Under the pieces are notes generated by a model, which was not told the DNA's origin, did not search any database, and worked only from the letters and a program-made list of their open reading frames with translations. Positions 40,667 through 49,306 of a stretch of 52,131 bases of DNA are shown here, one piece after another. The stretch is from Ruminococcus flavefaciens (GTDB taxonomy: Bacteria; Bacillota; Clostridia; Oscillospirales; Ruminococcaceae). The position numbers and the translations under genes were made by a program. Numbering within the stretch: the first letter of the stretch is position 1; each line of letters opens with the position of its first letter. The stretch spans positions 40,280 to 92,410 of the forward strand of contig SVNH01000013.1 in the NCBI GenBank assembly GCA_015067005.1. The letters run 5' to 3'.

Positions 40667-42037
40667 ATGGCTAAATCTAAATTTGTTTATACCTGCAACC
40701 AGTGCGGCTATGAGAGCTCAAAGTGGAACGGAAAATGTCCCTCATGCGGCGCTTGGAACAGCTTCGAGGAGGAACTCGCGGAATCCCCTGTTACCGGCAG
40801 CAAAACGTCCTCACAGGGCGGCGCTGACCTCTCGGACAGCATACTTGAACTCGAAGAGATCGGCACAGGTTCCGAGATAAGATACGATACCGGCGCAGGC
40901 GAGCTCAACCGCGTTCTCGGCGGCGGACTTGTCAAAGGCTCGCTGGTACTTCTCGGCGGCGAACCGGGTATCGGAAAGAGTACGCTTCTGCTTCAGATAT
41001 GCCAGTATCTCGGCGAGGAACACTCTGTGCTGTATGTCTCCGGCGAGGAATCCGCAAGGCAGATAAAGCTCCGCGCGGAACGTCTCGGAGTTGACACCGA
41101 AAACCTCTACATCCTTACCGCTACCGATGCGGAATCAGTTGCCGAAACTATCGCTTCAAGCGCTCCGGACATCGCTATAATCGACTCTATCCAGACCATG
41201 ACCATTAACCGTATCACCTCAGCCGCAGGAAGCCTCACGCAGGTCAGAGAGTGTACCAACCTCTTTATGCACACAGCTAAAAGCCTCGAAATACCGGTGA
41301 TTATCGTAGGTCACGTAAACAAGGACGGCGCTATTGCAGGTCCGAAGGTAATGGAGCATATCGTGGACGCTGTTCTCTACTTCGAGGGTGAACGTCACCA
41401 GAGCTACCGTCTGCTGAGGGCGGTAAAGAACCGCTTCGGCTCGACTAACGAGATAGGCGTTTTCGAGATGATAGACAAAGGTCTGCGCGAGGTCGCAAAC
41501 CCTTCGCAGATGCTGCTTGAAGGCAGACCTATCGGCGTTTCGGGTACGTGCGTTGCCTGCGTTATCGAGGGAAGCCGTCCGGTACTCGCTGAGGTACAGG
41601 CTCTCGCTTCCAAGACCAGCTATTCCGCTCCGAGACGTATGGCGACAGGCTTCGATTTCAACCGCCTGAACATACTAATTGCAGTCCTCGAAAAGCGTCT
41701 GGGCATCTATATGGGCTCGCTGGACGTTTACCTCAATATCGTTGGCGGATTCCGTCTTGATGAACCTGCCTCAGACCTCCCCGTAGCTATGGCTCTCTAC
41801 TCCGGAATCATGGATAAGCCTGTACCCGCCGACGTTGTTTCGTTCGGTGAGATAGGTCTCGGCGGTGAGATAAGGTCTGTGCCGCATATAATGCAGCGTA
41901 TCAATGAGGCTGAGCGTATGGGATTTGCTAAGTGCATAGTACCTCAGCAGTCTGTAAGGTCGCTCGACCTCTCCGGTCTCACTATCGAGGTAGTTCCGGT
42001 GAATACCCTCAAAAAAGCATTCGACGCTGTTTCGTGA
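40667..42037 (+). CDS. radA: DNA repair protein RadA (Sms)
   Basis: RadA is a RecA-like helicase that drives branch migration in recombination and repair. Over 456 residues: a zinc finger with Cys10, Cys13, Cys24 and Cys27; the Walker A loop G-E-P-G-I-G-K-S-T at 98-106; the RadA motif K-N-R-F-G near 250; and a Lon-like C-terminal domain. Length is standard. There is no strong ribosome site before its ATG, so it may depend on translation from the lipoprotein gene 4 bp upstream. Confidence 0.96.
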   Translation: MAKSKFVYTCNQCGYESSKWNGKCPSCGAWNSFEEELAESPVTGSKTSSQGGADLSDSILELEEIGTGSEIRYDTGAGELNRVLGGGLVKGSLVLLGGEPGIGKSTLLLQICQYLGEEHSVLYVSGEESARQIKLRAERLGVDTENLYILTATDAESVAETIASSAPDIAIIDSIQTMTINRITSAAGSLTQVRECTNLFMHTAKSLEIPVIIVGHVNKDGAIAGPKVMEHIVDAVLYFEGERHQSYRLLRAVKNRFGSTNEIGVFEMIDKGLREVANPSQMLLEGRPIGVSGTCVACVIEGSRPVLAEVQALASKTSYSAPRRMATGFDFNRLNILIAVLEKRLGIYMGSLDVYLNIVGGFRLDEPASDLPVAMALYSGIMDKPVPADVVSFGEIGLGGEIRSVPHIMQRINEAERMGFAKCIVPQQSVRSLDLSGLTIEVVPVNTLKKAFDAVS

Positions 42038-42110
42038 TAAGCTAAGATATGTTAAGAGCAAACATTGCTTGCTGAGCTTCACGCGGTTTTCACCGCGCTC
42101 GCTCACATTT

Positions 42111-42212
42111 TCATTCTCATTTTCATTTACATTATCACACTCATAATCATATACAGTCTCAGTCTCATTCTCAGTCTCATATTCATTCTCAGTCTCAGTC
42201 TCATTCTCAGCT
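42111..42212. repeat. Hexanucleotide minisatellite, 17 units of TCANNN
   Basis: The 102 bp divide exactly into 17 hexamers. Nearly all follow TCA plus a variable triplet (TCATTC, TCAGTC, TCATAT and so on); two read ACA instead. The strand is strongly pyrimidine-rich. It lies in the 465-bp gap between radA and sigE. Short open frames through it code only for low-complexity peptides and are not called as genes. Confidence 0.85.
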
Positions 42213-42215
42213 TTT

Positions 42216-42265
42216 TTTGCTTTTGTTTGCTTTCATTTGCTTTATTTTGCTTTTGTTTGCTTTTT
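42216..42265. repeat. Decanucleotide tandem repeat, 5 units of TTTGCTTTNN
   Basis: Five consecutive 10-bp units (TTTGCTTTTG, TTTGCTTTCA, TTTGCTTTAT, TTTGCTTTTG, TTTGCTTTTT) follow the hexamer array after 3 bp. The rest of the gap to 42430 is AT-rich and holds nothing I can recognise. Confidence 0.85.
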
Positions 42266-42428
42266 CAAGTGAAGTAAAGTCCGGTGTTCCGCAGTATACC
42301 GCAATTATTACCTCCCTCATAATAGGGCTGTTTCGTGACCTTTTTCAATGTTAAACCGTTGAATATCAGAAAATGTTCACAATTTGTTTACATTTATCAA
42401 TTCCCTGACCGCAACTGCATTCACTATC

Positions 42429-42470
42429 AAAAACTATGCCTGCGAAGATAAGTCCGCAGGCATTATTTTA
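42429..42470. terminator. Bidirectional terminator between radA and sigE
   Basis: ATGCCTGCG (42436-42444) and CGCAGGCAT (42455-42463) form a 9-bp stem with a 10-nt loop. On the minus strand it is followed by AGTTTTTG and serves sigE. On the plus strand TTATTTTA follows and could end radA transcripts. Confidence 0.8.
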
Positions 42471-42502
42471 TGTGCATTTGTAATGAAACGCACTCCGCCT
42501 AT

Positions 42503-43201
42503 TCAGGTTATGCTTTCGAGCTTTACCCGCAGCTTCTTGATGATCTTCTTTTCAAGCCGCGATATGTAGGACTGTGATATGCCGATCAGTTCCGCGACCT
42601 CTTTTTGTGTCTTTTCCTTGCCGTCAATAAGTCCGAAGCGCATTTCCATGATCTCGCGCTCACGGTCGCAGAGCTCCGAAACCGCTGTACGTATCATCTC
42701 GCGCTCTGCCTCGGTCTCGATACCCTTGTTTACTATGTCATCGTCAGTGCCGAGAACGTCCGAGAGCAGAAGTTCGTTGCCGTCGTAGTCAACATTCAGC
42801 GGCTCGTCTATCGAGAGGTCGTTGCGGTACTGCGAGGACTTCCTCAGAAACATCAGTATCTCATTCTCGATACACCTCGAAGCATAGGTCGCAAGCTTTA
42901 TATTCTTCGTTGGACAGAATGTGTTCACCGCCTTGATGAGTCCTATCGTACCTATCGAGACAAGATCCTCGATGCCTATGCCGGTAGATTCAAACTTCTT
43001 GGCAATGTATACGACCAGCCGCAGATTATGTACTATCAGCATATTCCGCGCTTCGTGATCCTCGCCGGAAAGCCTTGCAAAAACCTCTGCCTCTTCCTGC
43101 CGTGTGAGCGGCGGCGGCAGCGTATCAGAGCCGTTTATGTAGTCAACTCTTCCCCGGAAGAGTTCTTTTATTTGTTTCAGGATATTGTTCAGGATATTCA
43201 T
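42503..43201 (-). CDS. sigE: Sporulation sigma factor SigE
   Basis: Sigma-E directs early gene expression in the mother cell of endospore formers. The 232-residue sigma-70 protein has an N-terminal pro-sequence-like stretch, then [18 protein letters not shown] near 74-91. The characteristic [19 protein letters not shown] and a C-terminal helix-turn-helix follow. The pattern and its position 12 bp behind spoIIGA identify it over sigma-K or sigma-G. Confidence 0.95.
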   Translation of the reverse strand: MNILNNILKQIKELFRGRVDYINGSDTLPPPLTRQEEAEVFARLSGEDHEARNMLIVHNLRLVVYIAKKFESTGIGIEDLVSIGTIGLIKAVNTFCPTKNIKLATYASRCIENEILMFLRKSSQYRNDLSIDEPLNVDYDGNELLLSDVLGTDDDIVNKGIETEAEREMIRTAVSELCDREREIMEMRFGLIDGKEKTQKEVAELIGISQSYISRLEKKIIKKLRVKLESIT

Positions 43202-43213
43202 ATTTGTCTCCTT

Positions 43214-44026
43214 TCAGAATTTTAAAAGCCGCGGATCAAATACCGCGCTGCCGGAACACTCCCCAAGACCTACAAGCGCGTCAACAGGCTTACGCTCGCC
43301 GCTGAGACGGTTCAGGATAAGCACCTCGTCCGGACGGAATACCGGTATAACTCCGTCAGCTGAGACGGTACGGCATGGCAGATACCTGAATCCGCGCGGA
43401 AGCTTCCCGCCTGCGGAGAGGAAGTCCTCAAACCGCGACCTGTCGCACACTATCACCGGCGAACCCGTGAAAACGTCAACGAGGGTATTTCCGGTATCCG
43501 CTATGCCCTCCATGTTCACTATGCGCTCCCTGTAACGCACTATGACGCTGTAACAGCCGCTGTCCGCTGCGGAACTCCCGAAGATAAGCCTTGCGAGGTA
43601 AACAGCCGCATAGAGTGCAGCGGTCGTGACGATGAGTACGATCAGCGAAAAATCTATGTAGAAGCAGCCGTTATTGAAGTGCATGAAATCAGCTCCGAGC
43701 CACGTATACACCGCGTAGATACTGCCGGCAAGCACGAAATTCGACACGAAAAATGCCGCCGTGTTCAGAAGCATCCTCCGCGGACTCACATACCCGAATG
43801 CTGCGGCTACTATCACTGCTGCCGATACTATCCTCAGTGCACCGGTAAGGAAGCTCCCGACCGGCGGAAGAAGTATGCTCAGCGAGAACAGACTTCCCAG
43901 CGCCGAAGCCGCTATACACCGCAGATTCCGCAGTGGTGAGCGCGTTATGCCTGCCGTCATGCGAAGAAGGAAATAATTAACGTAGATGTTGAGGATAATA
44001 AGAACGTCGATATATATCGTCTGCAA
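43214..44026 (-). CDS. spoIIGA: Sigma-E processing peptidase SpoIIGA
   Basis: SpoIIGA is the membrane aspartic protease that cuts pro-sigma-E. From the TTG at 44026 the protein has about 270 residues: an N-terminal half with roughly five membrane helices and a C-terminal protease domain with A-D-T-G-N at 176-180 (catalytic Asp177). I chose TTG because GGAGG lies 7 nt upstream and the protein then begins at the first helix, as in relatives. A longer in-frame start at 44149 would add 41 polar residues without a ribosome site. Confidence 0.9.
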   Translation of the reverse strand: MQTIYIDVLIILNIYVNYFLLRMTAGITRSPLRNLRCIAASALGSLFSLSILLPPVGSFLTGALRIVSAAVIVAAAFGYVSPRRMLLNTAAFFVSNFVLAGSIYAVYTWLGADFMHFNNGCFYIDFSLIVLIVTTAALYAAVYLARLIFGSSAADSGCYSVIVRYRERIVNMEGIADTGNTLVDVFTGSPVIVCDRSRFEDFLSAGGKLPRGFRYLPCRTVSADGVIPVFRPDEVLILNRLSGERKPVDALVGLGECSGSAVFDPRLLKF

Positions 44027-44236
44027 GACCAGCCTCCTTCCGAAGAGCGAGCGTCTGTGCGCCGGACATACTCTTCTGTTACTATTATATTTCATCCGGC
44101 ATGAAAAATATGTCGCTTTTAGCAGACCGCTGAACTCTTCCGCTATCAACTTTTGTATCAGCCGCCTGTTTATATGGTTGAAATTTGTATAAAATGTAAA
44201 GATTTTGTCACTGCACCTGATTTTTTCATGCTGGTA

Positions 44237-44265
44237 TTGAAAAATGCTGCGGATTCTGGTATAAT
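44237..44265 (+). promoter_or_regulatory. Predicted promoter of recJ
   Basis: TTGAAA (44237-44242), a 17-bp spacer ending in TGG and a perfect TATAAT (44260-44265), 32 bp before the recJ start codon. The same promoter probably serves rel, 35 bp behind recJ. Confidence 0.8.
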
Positions 44266-44297
44266 AAAGTATATATATTTATTTCAGGAGTGTTCTT

Positions 44298-46322
44298 ATG
44301 AAGAAGTGGACCGTCGGTATGCCGGACAAAAGATCAATATCTAAGATAATGCTCGGCTGCGGCGTAACTCCGCTTACTGCTGCCGCTCTTGTGCAAAAAG
44401 GCTATTCCTCACCGGAATCAGTCGCTGAGAGCCTTAACATCAGCGAATTATCGGATCCGTTCCTCATAAATGATATGCAGAAAGCCGCCGATGTCATCAA
44501 TGAAGCTATTGATTCGGGCGAGCGTATCTGCGTTTACGGCGATTACGACTGCGACGGCATCATGTCCACGGTCATTCTTTACTCCTACCTGACCGAGACC
44601 GGCGCAGATGTCACCTACTACATACCCGAACGCTCAGAGGGCTACGGTCTGAACAAGGCTGCTGTCGATAAGCTTGCTGCCGACGGCGTTTCCCTCATCG
44701 TTACAGTCGATAACGGTATCACCGCTCTCGATGAAGCTATTTACATCTACGAAAAAGGTATGCGGCTCGTTGTGACCGATCACCACCAGCAGGGAGATTC
44801 GCTCCCGAAAGCAGAGGCTGTCGTGGATCCTCACCGCAGAGACTGCTTCTCCCCCTTCAAGTTCCTCTGCGGCGCGGGAGTTGCTCTCAAGCTCGTTGCC
44901 GCCCTCGACGGCGGTGACTACACTATGGCACTTGAACAGTTCGGCGACCTCGCTGCTATCGCTACCGTTGCCGATATTGTCAGCCTGACCGGTGAAAACA
45001 GATTTCTCGTGTCCTACGGGCTCGAACTCATCAACAACACCGACCGCCCTGCACTCATTGCGCTCAAACAGGTCTGCGGTCTTGAAGATAAAAAGATCGA
45101 CACGCAGAGTATCGGCTTCGGGATCGCTCCGCGAATAAACGCCTCCGGAAGATTCGGCTCTCCAAAGACTGCCGCCGAGCTTTTCCTCTGCGAATCCTTT
45201 GAGGATGCTCTCGCTTCTGCAAGGGAACTCGATAAGCTCAACGAACAGCGCAAAACTGCCGAAAACAAGATCGTCGGGGAAATATACTCGATGATAGCTG
45301 AGGATCCTTCGCTCGTCCGCGGAAGAGTTATCTTCATCTGCGGCAAAAACTGGCACCACGGTGTTATAGGCATCGTCGCCTCACGCATCATGGAACGCTT
45401 CGGCAAGCCTTGCTTCATTGCCTCGGATTCCGACGGCGAGGTGCGCGGCTCGGCTCGTTCATTTGCCGATTTTTCCGTATTCAGCGCACTTTCCTATGCT
45501 TCCGGTGCTCTTGAAAAGTTCGGAGGTCATCCGGCTGCCGGCGGCTTCACGATAAAGTCCGGGAAGGTAAGCGATTTCGGCAAGCTTCTCGAAAGATTCG
45601 CCGCTGAATTCAACATCGTAATGCCCGTGATGTCCCTGACCGCAGACTGCATAGTCTCACCGCAGGATCTCACTGTCGAAAACGTTCAGGGACTGTCAGT
45701 CCTCGAACCCTTCGGCACCGACAACGAAAGACCTCTTTTCCACATCCAGGACGCTCTCGTTACTGCCGTTTATCCCCTCTCAAAGGGGCTTCACTCAAAG
45801 CTGCGCCTGAAATACGGCTCTGTTCAGACAGATGTGCTTGTGTTCGGTACCTCTCCGGAGGCGCTGTGCGTCTCGAACGGCGACAGATGCAGTCTTATCG
45901 TAACGCTCGGCATCAACGAGTACAACGGCACGACCTCGGTGAGCGTCATCGCAAGGGATATACGTCCGGCGAATTTCCAGCAGGATAAATACTTCGCCGC
46001 CCTCAGCTCATTCGAGACCTTCATGCTCGGCGAACAGCTGCCGCGCAATTACTACGCCCATATGCTTCCCGACAGAGAGGACGTTGTGAAGATATACAAG
46101 GGCATACCCGATAACGGCATCAACTCAGATACGCTCTATATGCGCCTTAACGACGCTAAGATAAATTACTGCCGATTCAGCATAGCTCTCGAAGCACTGC
46201 GACAGCTTGACCTGATAAGCATTGAGCCGGCAAATGCAAGAATTACAAAGCTTAAAGTCCGGCAAAAAGCCGATCTCGGCTCTGCACCGGTACTCGCCTC
46301 ACTCAGGGAATGCACTGTCTGA
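44298..46322 (+). CDS. recJ: Single-strand-specific 5'-3' exonuclease RecJ
   Basis: RecJ degrades single-stranded DNA in recombination and mismatch repair. The 674-residue protein is of the DHH family. G-D-Y-D-C-D-G at 81-87 supplies metal-binding aspartates, D-H-H is at 161-163, and the DHHA1 segment carries F-G-G-H-P-A-A-G-G near 410. An OB domain follows. The C terminus carries an extension of roughly 100 residues, as in many Firmicute RecJ proteins. CAGGAG precedes the ATG. Confidence 0.95.
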   Translation: MKKWTVGMPDKRSISKIMLGCGVTPLTAAALVQKGYSSPESVAESLNISELSDPFLINDMQKAADVINEAIDSGERICVYGDYDCDGIMSTVILYSYLTETGADVTYYIPERSEGYGLNKAAVDKLAADGVSLIVTVDNGITALDEAIYIYEKGMRLVVTDHHQQGDSLPKAEAVVDPHRRDCFSPFKFLCGAGVALKLVAALDGGDYTMALEQFGDLAAIATVADIVSLTGENRFLVSYGLELINNTDRPALIALKQVCGLEDKKIDTQSIGFGIAPRINASGRFGSPKTAAELFLCESFEDALASARELDKLNEQRKTAENKIVGEIYSMIAEDPSLVRGRVIFICGKNWHHGVIGIVASRIMERFGKPCFIASDSDGEVRGSARSFADFSVFSALSYASGALEKFGGHPAAGGFTIKSGKVSDFGKLLERFAAEFNIVMPVMSLTADCIVSPQDLTVENVQGLSVLEPFGTDNERPLFHIQDALVTAVYPLSKGLHSKLRLKYGSVQTDVLVFGTSPEALCVSNGDRCSLIVTLGINEYNGTTSVSVIARDIRPANFQQDKYFAALSSFETFMLGEQLPRNYYAHMLPDREDVVKIYKGIPDNGINSDTLYMRLNDAKINYCRFSIALEALRQLDLISIEPANARITKLKVRQKADLGSAPVLASLRECTV

Positions 46323-46357
46323 GTACGGCGGATGACAAAATTACAGGGGGGATATTT

Positions 46358-48655
46358 ATGACCGATGATATGCACGTTTCTGCCGGAAATTCTTCCGAGC
46401 CGCAGCTAACTCTGCCCGATACGGCAGTTCCTAAGGATCCGGAAAAATATCTGAGCGAGATACCGGATTACAATGATGATTTCACTATCGAAATGATAAT
46501 CCAGAAGATACTCAAAGAGGATAAGCAATACGACCTGAGCAAGATAATCTCTGCCTATGAGTTCGCTGCAAAGGCGCATGAGGGACAGAAACGCTCTTCC
46601 GGGCAGGATTATATCATTCATCCGCTCGCTGTCGCTTATATACTCCTCGAACTCGGTATGGATACCGATACTATATGCGCTGCATTGCTCCACGATGTTG
46701 TTGAGGATACTCCAGCAACCCTCGAAGACCTCAAAAAGCGCTTCGGTCAGGACGTTGCAATGCTCGTTGACGGCGTTACCAAACTGAGTAAAATACCGAT
46801 ATTCAGCCGCGAGGAACAGCAGGCTGAGAATATCCGAAAGATTCTTCTCGCCATGTCGCAGGACATCAGAGTTATGATAATCAAGCTCTGCGACCGTCTG
46901 CACAATATGCGTACACTCAAGTACCGCCCTCACGATAAACAGCGCAATACCGCCCTCGAGACCATGAACATCTATGCGCCTATCGCTCACCGTCTCGGTA
47001 TCATGGCTATCAAGGAGGAGCTCCAGGACCTCGCTTTCCACTACCTCGATCCATATGCCTATTCCGAGATCGAACACATCCTCGAAAATAAAAAGGAAGA
47101 GCGCGAGGCTTTCATCGAATCCATAAAGAAACGCATCAATCAGCGCTTCATGAATGAGGAATTCTCCGAGCCGCCGCAGATAGACGGCAGAGTTAAAAGC
47201 ATTTACAGCATCTACCGAAAAATTTTCATCAGCCACAAGAATATCGACGAGATATACGATAAATACGCTGTCCGCATAATCGTGAACACCGTTGCCGAGT
47301 GCTATAACGTCCTCGGACTTATCCACGATATGTTCCGTCCGCTCCCAAACAGGTTCAAGGACTATATCTCTACCCCGAAATCAAATATGTACCAGTCACT
47401 GCATACGACTGTCCTCGGAAAAGAGGGCATCCCGTTCGAGGTGCAGATACGTACATGGGATATGCACGAGACCGCTGAATACGGTATCGCTGCCCACTGG
47501 AAGTACAAAGAGGGCATTCAGGGCAAGGACAAAATGGAACAGCGTCTTGCATGGGTGCGTCAGGTCATCGAGGCTCAGCAGACCTCAGACGACGTTGAGG
47601 AGATCGTCCGCATTATCAAGACCGATCTCGATCCTGAGGATATTGTCGTTATGACACCAAAGGGAATGTCTGTAAGTCTGCCGGTAAACTCTACCGTTAT
47701 CGACTTCGCTTACCGCATCCACACTGAGATAGGTCACAAAACTACCGGCGCAAAGGTCGACGGAAGGATAGTACCTCTCGATTATAAGCTCCAGACAGGT
47801 CAGATATGCGAGATAATCACAAGTAAGGATCCTGAAAAAGGTCCTAACAGAGCGTGGCTCAATATCGTCCAGACCAACGAGGCGCGTTCCAAGATACGAT
47901 CATGGTTCAAGAAGGAGCGCCGCGAAGAGAATATCGTCGAGGGCAAGGCGGAGCTCGAACGCGAATTCAAGCGTCACCGCATCAACCTTCAGGAATCTGA
48001 ATACACCGCCTTCCTTGAGGACGATTTCAAGCGACATAACTGCGAAACCCTTGAGGACTTCTACGCCTCTATCGGCTACGGCGGCGTTCTGCTCTCAAAG
48101 ATAATCCCGCGTCTCAAGGACAAGTACGAGAAGATGAACACCTCCGAACTTGTTCCGACTTCAAGCTCGCTCATACAGGCAAAGTCCAACGGCAAGAGCA
48201 GTATCATTCTCGATCAAATCGACGACATCGCCGTGAAGTTCTCACAGTGCTGCAATCCTCTCCCCGGTGACGACATTGTAGGCTTCATCACACGCGGTCA
48301 CGGTATCTCAGTCCACACCGTAAACTGCACCAACTACAAAGCCGCTATGCAGCGCGGTATACCTGAGGAACTCAGCCGCTGGTGCGATATTCAGTGGTCG
48401 GAAAACAGCAGCAGCCAGCTCCAGACAAGCTTCGAGGTGACCGCTATCGACCGTCTCGGTCTCGTTTACGACATCTCTGCCGCCCTCATGGAAGCAAGAG
48501 TTCCTATCATACATTCTTCATCGAGAGTTCTCAAAAACGGCAACGCTCTCTTTGAAAGCACGATAATCATATCTAATACCGAACAGCTCAAAAACCTGTT
48601 TGAAAAAATCAGAAAGATCAAAGGCGTTATTTCCGTCGACAGATCCGCTATCTGA
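46358..48655 (+). CDS. rel: Bifunctional (p)ppGpp synthetase/hydrolase Rel
   Basis: Rel makes and degrades (p)ppGpp in the stringent response. Domains over about 765 residues: an HD hydrolase with L-L-H-D-V-V-E-D-T, apparently intact; the synthetase with R-F-K-D-Y-I, Y-Q-S-L-H-T-T and E-V-Q-I-R-T; a TGS domain near 400-465; a helical/zinc-finger region with C-C-N-P-L-P-G-D; and a C-terminal ACT domain. The R-F-K-D loop is typical of two-function enzymes. I chose ATG 46358 because GGGGGG lies 6 nt upstream. The recJ-rel order is common in Firmicutes, usually with apt between, which is absent here. Confidence 0.96.
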   Translation: MTDDMHVSAGNSSEPQLTLPDTAVPKDPEKYLSEIPDYNDDFTIEMIIQKILKEDKQYDLSKIISAYEFAAKAHEGQKRSSGQDYIIHPLAVAYILLELGMDTDTICAALLHDVVEDTPATLEDLKKRFGQDVAMLVDGVTKLSKIPIFSREEQQAENIRKILLAMSQDIRVMIIKLCDRLHNMRTLKYRPHDKQRNTALETMNIYAPIAHRLGIMAIKEELQDLAFHYLDPYAYSEIEHILENKKEEREAFIESIKKRINQRFMNEEFSEPPQIDGRVKSIYSIYRKIFISHKNIDEIYDKYAVRIIVNTVAECYNVLGLIHDMFRPLPNRFKDYISTPKSNMYQSLHTTVLGKEGIPFEVQIRTWDMHETAEYGIAAHWKYKEGIQGKDKMEQRLAWVRQVIEAQQTSDDVEEIVRIIKTDLDPEDIVVMTPKGMSVSLPVNSTVIDFAYRIHTEIGHKTTGAKVDGRIVPLDYKLQTGQICEIITSKDPEKGPNRAWLNIVQTNEARSKIRSWFKKERREENIVEGKAELEREFKRHRINLQESEYTAFLEDDFKRHNCETLEDFYASIGYGGVLLSKIIPRLKDKYEKMNTSELVPTSSSLIQAKSNGKSSIILDQIDDIAVKFSQCCNPLPGDDIVGFITRGHGISVHTVNCTNYKAAMQRGIPEELSRWCDIQWSENSSSQLQTSFEVTAIDRLGLVYDISAALMEARVPIIHSSSRVLKNGNALFESTIIISNTEQLKNLFEKIRKIKGVISVDRSAI

Positions 48656-48667
48656 CAAGAGGTCAAT

Positions 48668-49306
48668 ATGAAAATCTATACTCTCCAGCTTGGTCCTATC
48701 CAGGCTAACTGTTATATCGTCCAGACCGCTCCCGACCGCTGCATCGCTGTCGACATCGGCGGCGACAGCAGACGTTTCCTCGATTTTATCGCCGGCAAGG
48801 GGCTTTCCCTCCGCAAGATACTCCTCACCCACGGTCACTTCGACCATATGCTCGGCGTTGAGGAGGTCAGAAAGGCTACCGGTGCAGAGGTCTATGTCCA
48901 TACCGATGATGCTAAAATGCTTGTAAGTCCTGAATATTCGCTGTTCGAGGGCTTCGGTATGTCAGGCAGCTTCCCTGCCGTTTCCGACTACACTGCCGTT
49001 TTCGGCGACTGCTGGATCAACGACGGCGACTGCTCATTCAAGGTGATCCATACCCCCGGACACTCCGAGGGCAGCGTGTGCTATATCTGCGATGACGTTA
49101 TGTTCTCCGGCGACACCCTTTTCAACGGCTCTTGCGGACGTACTGACCTCGCGGGAGGTAATACTACCGACCTTGTGAACTCGCTGCGTCACATCTACAT
49201 GATCGACCGCGACCTTAAGGTCTATCCCGGTCACGGCGAGGAGAGCTCTCTCGCCTACGAGAAGCAGTATAACCCCTACCTCAGCCGTTTCAAAGGAGAA
49301 TTATGA
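48668..49306 (+). CDS. Metallo-beta-lactamase-fold hydrolase (glyoxalase II-like)
   Basis: The 212-residue protein has the binuclear zinc motif T-H-G-H-F-D-H near 57-63. A downstream H-T-P-G-H-S-E-G-S, G-D-T-L-F and Y-P-G-H-G-E complete the metal ligands. The small size matches the YqgX/GloB2-type hydrolases, often next to rel in Firmicutes. It probably hydrolyses a thioester such as an S-acyl thiol; the true substrate is unknown. It starts 12 bp after rel and overlaps hemZ as ATGA. Confidence 0.9.
   Translation: MKIYTLQLGPIQANCYIVQTAPDRCIAVDIGGDSRRFLDFIAGKGLSLRKILLTHGHFDHMLGVEEVRKATGAEVYVHTDDAKMLVSPEYSLFEGFGMSGSFPAVSDYTAVFGDCWINDGDCSFKVIHTPGHSEGSVCYICDDVMFSGDTLFNGSCGRTDLAGGNTTDLVNSLRHIYMIDRDLKVYPGHGEESSLAYEKQYNPYLSRFKGEL

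Noticed and set aside
42065..42277. A hydrophobic 70-codon open frame through the minisatellite
   Set aside because: It is a translation of the TCANNN and TTTGCTTTNN arrays with no ribosome site; the reverse-strand Glu-rich reading has no start codon.
44041..44130. Spo0A box and promoter for spoIIGA-sigE
   Set aside because: A TATAAT and a TGTCGCT motif are present, but the -35 is poor and the box matches only five of seven consensus bases, so I did not annotate it.
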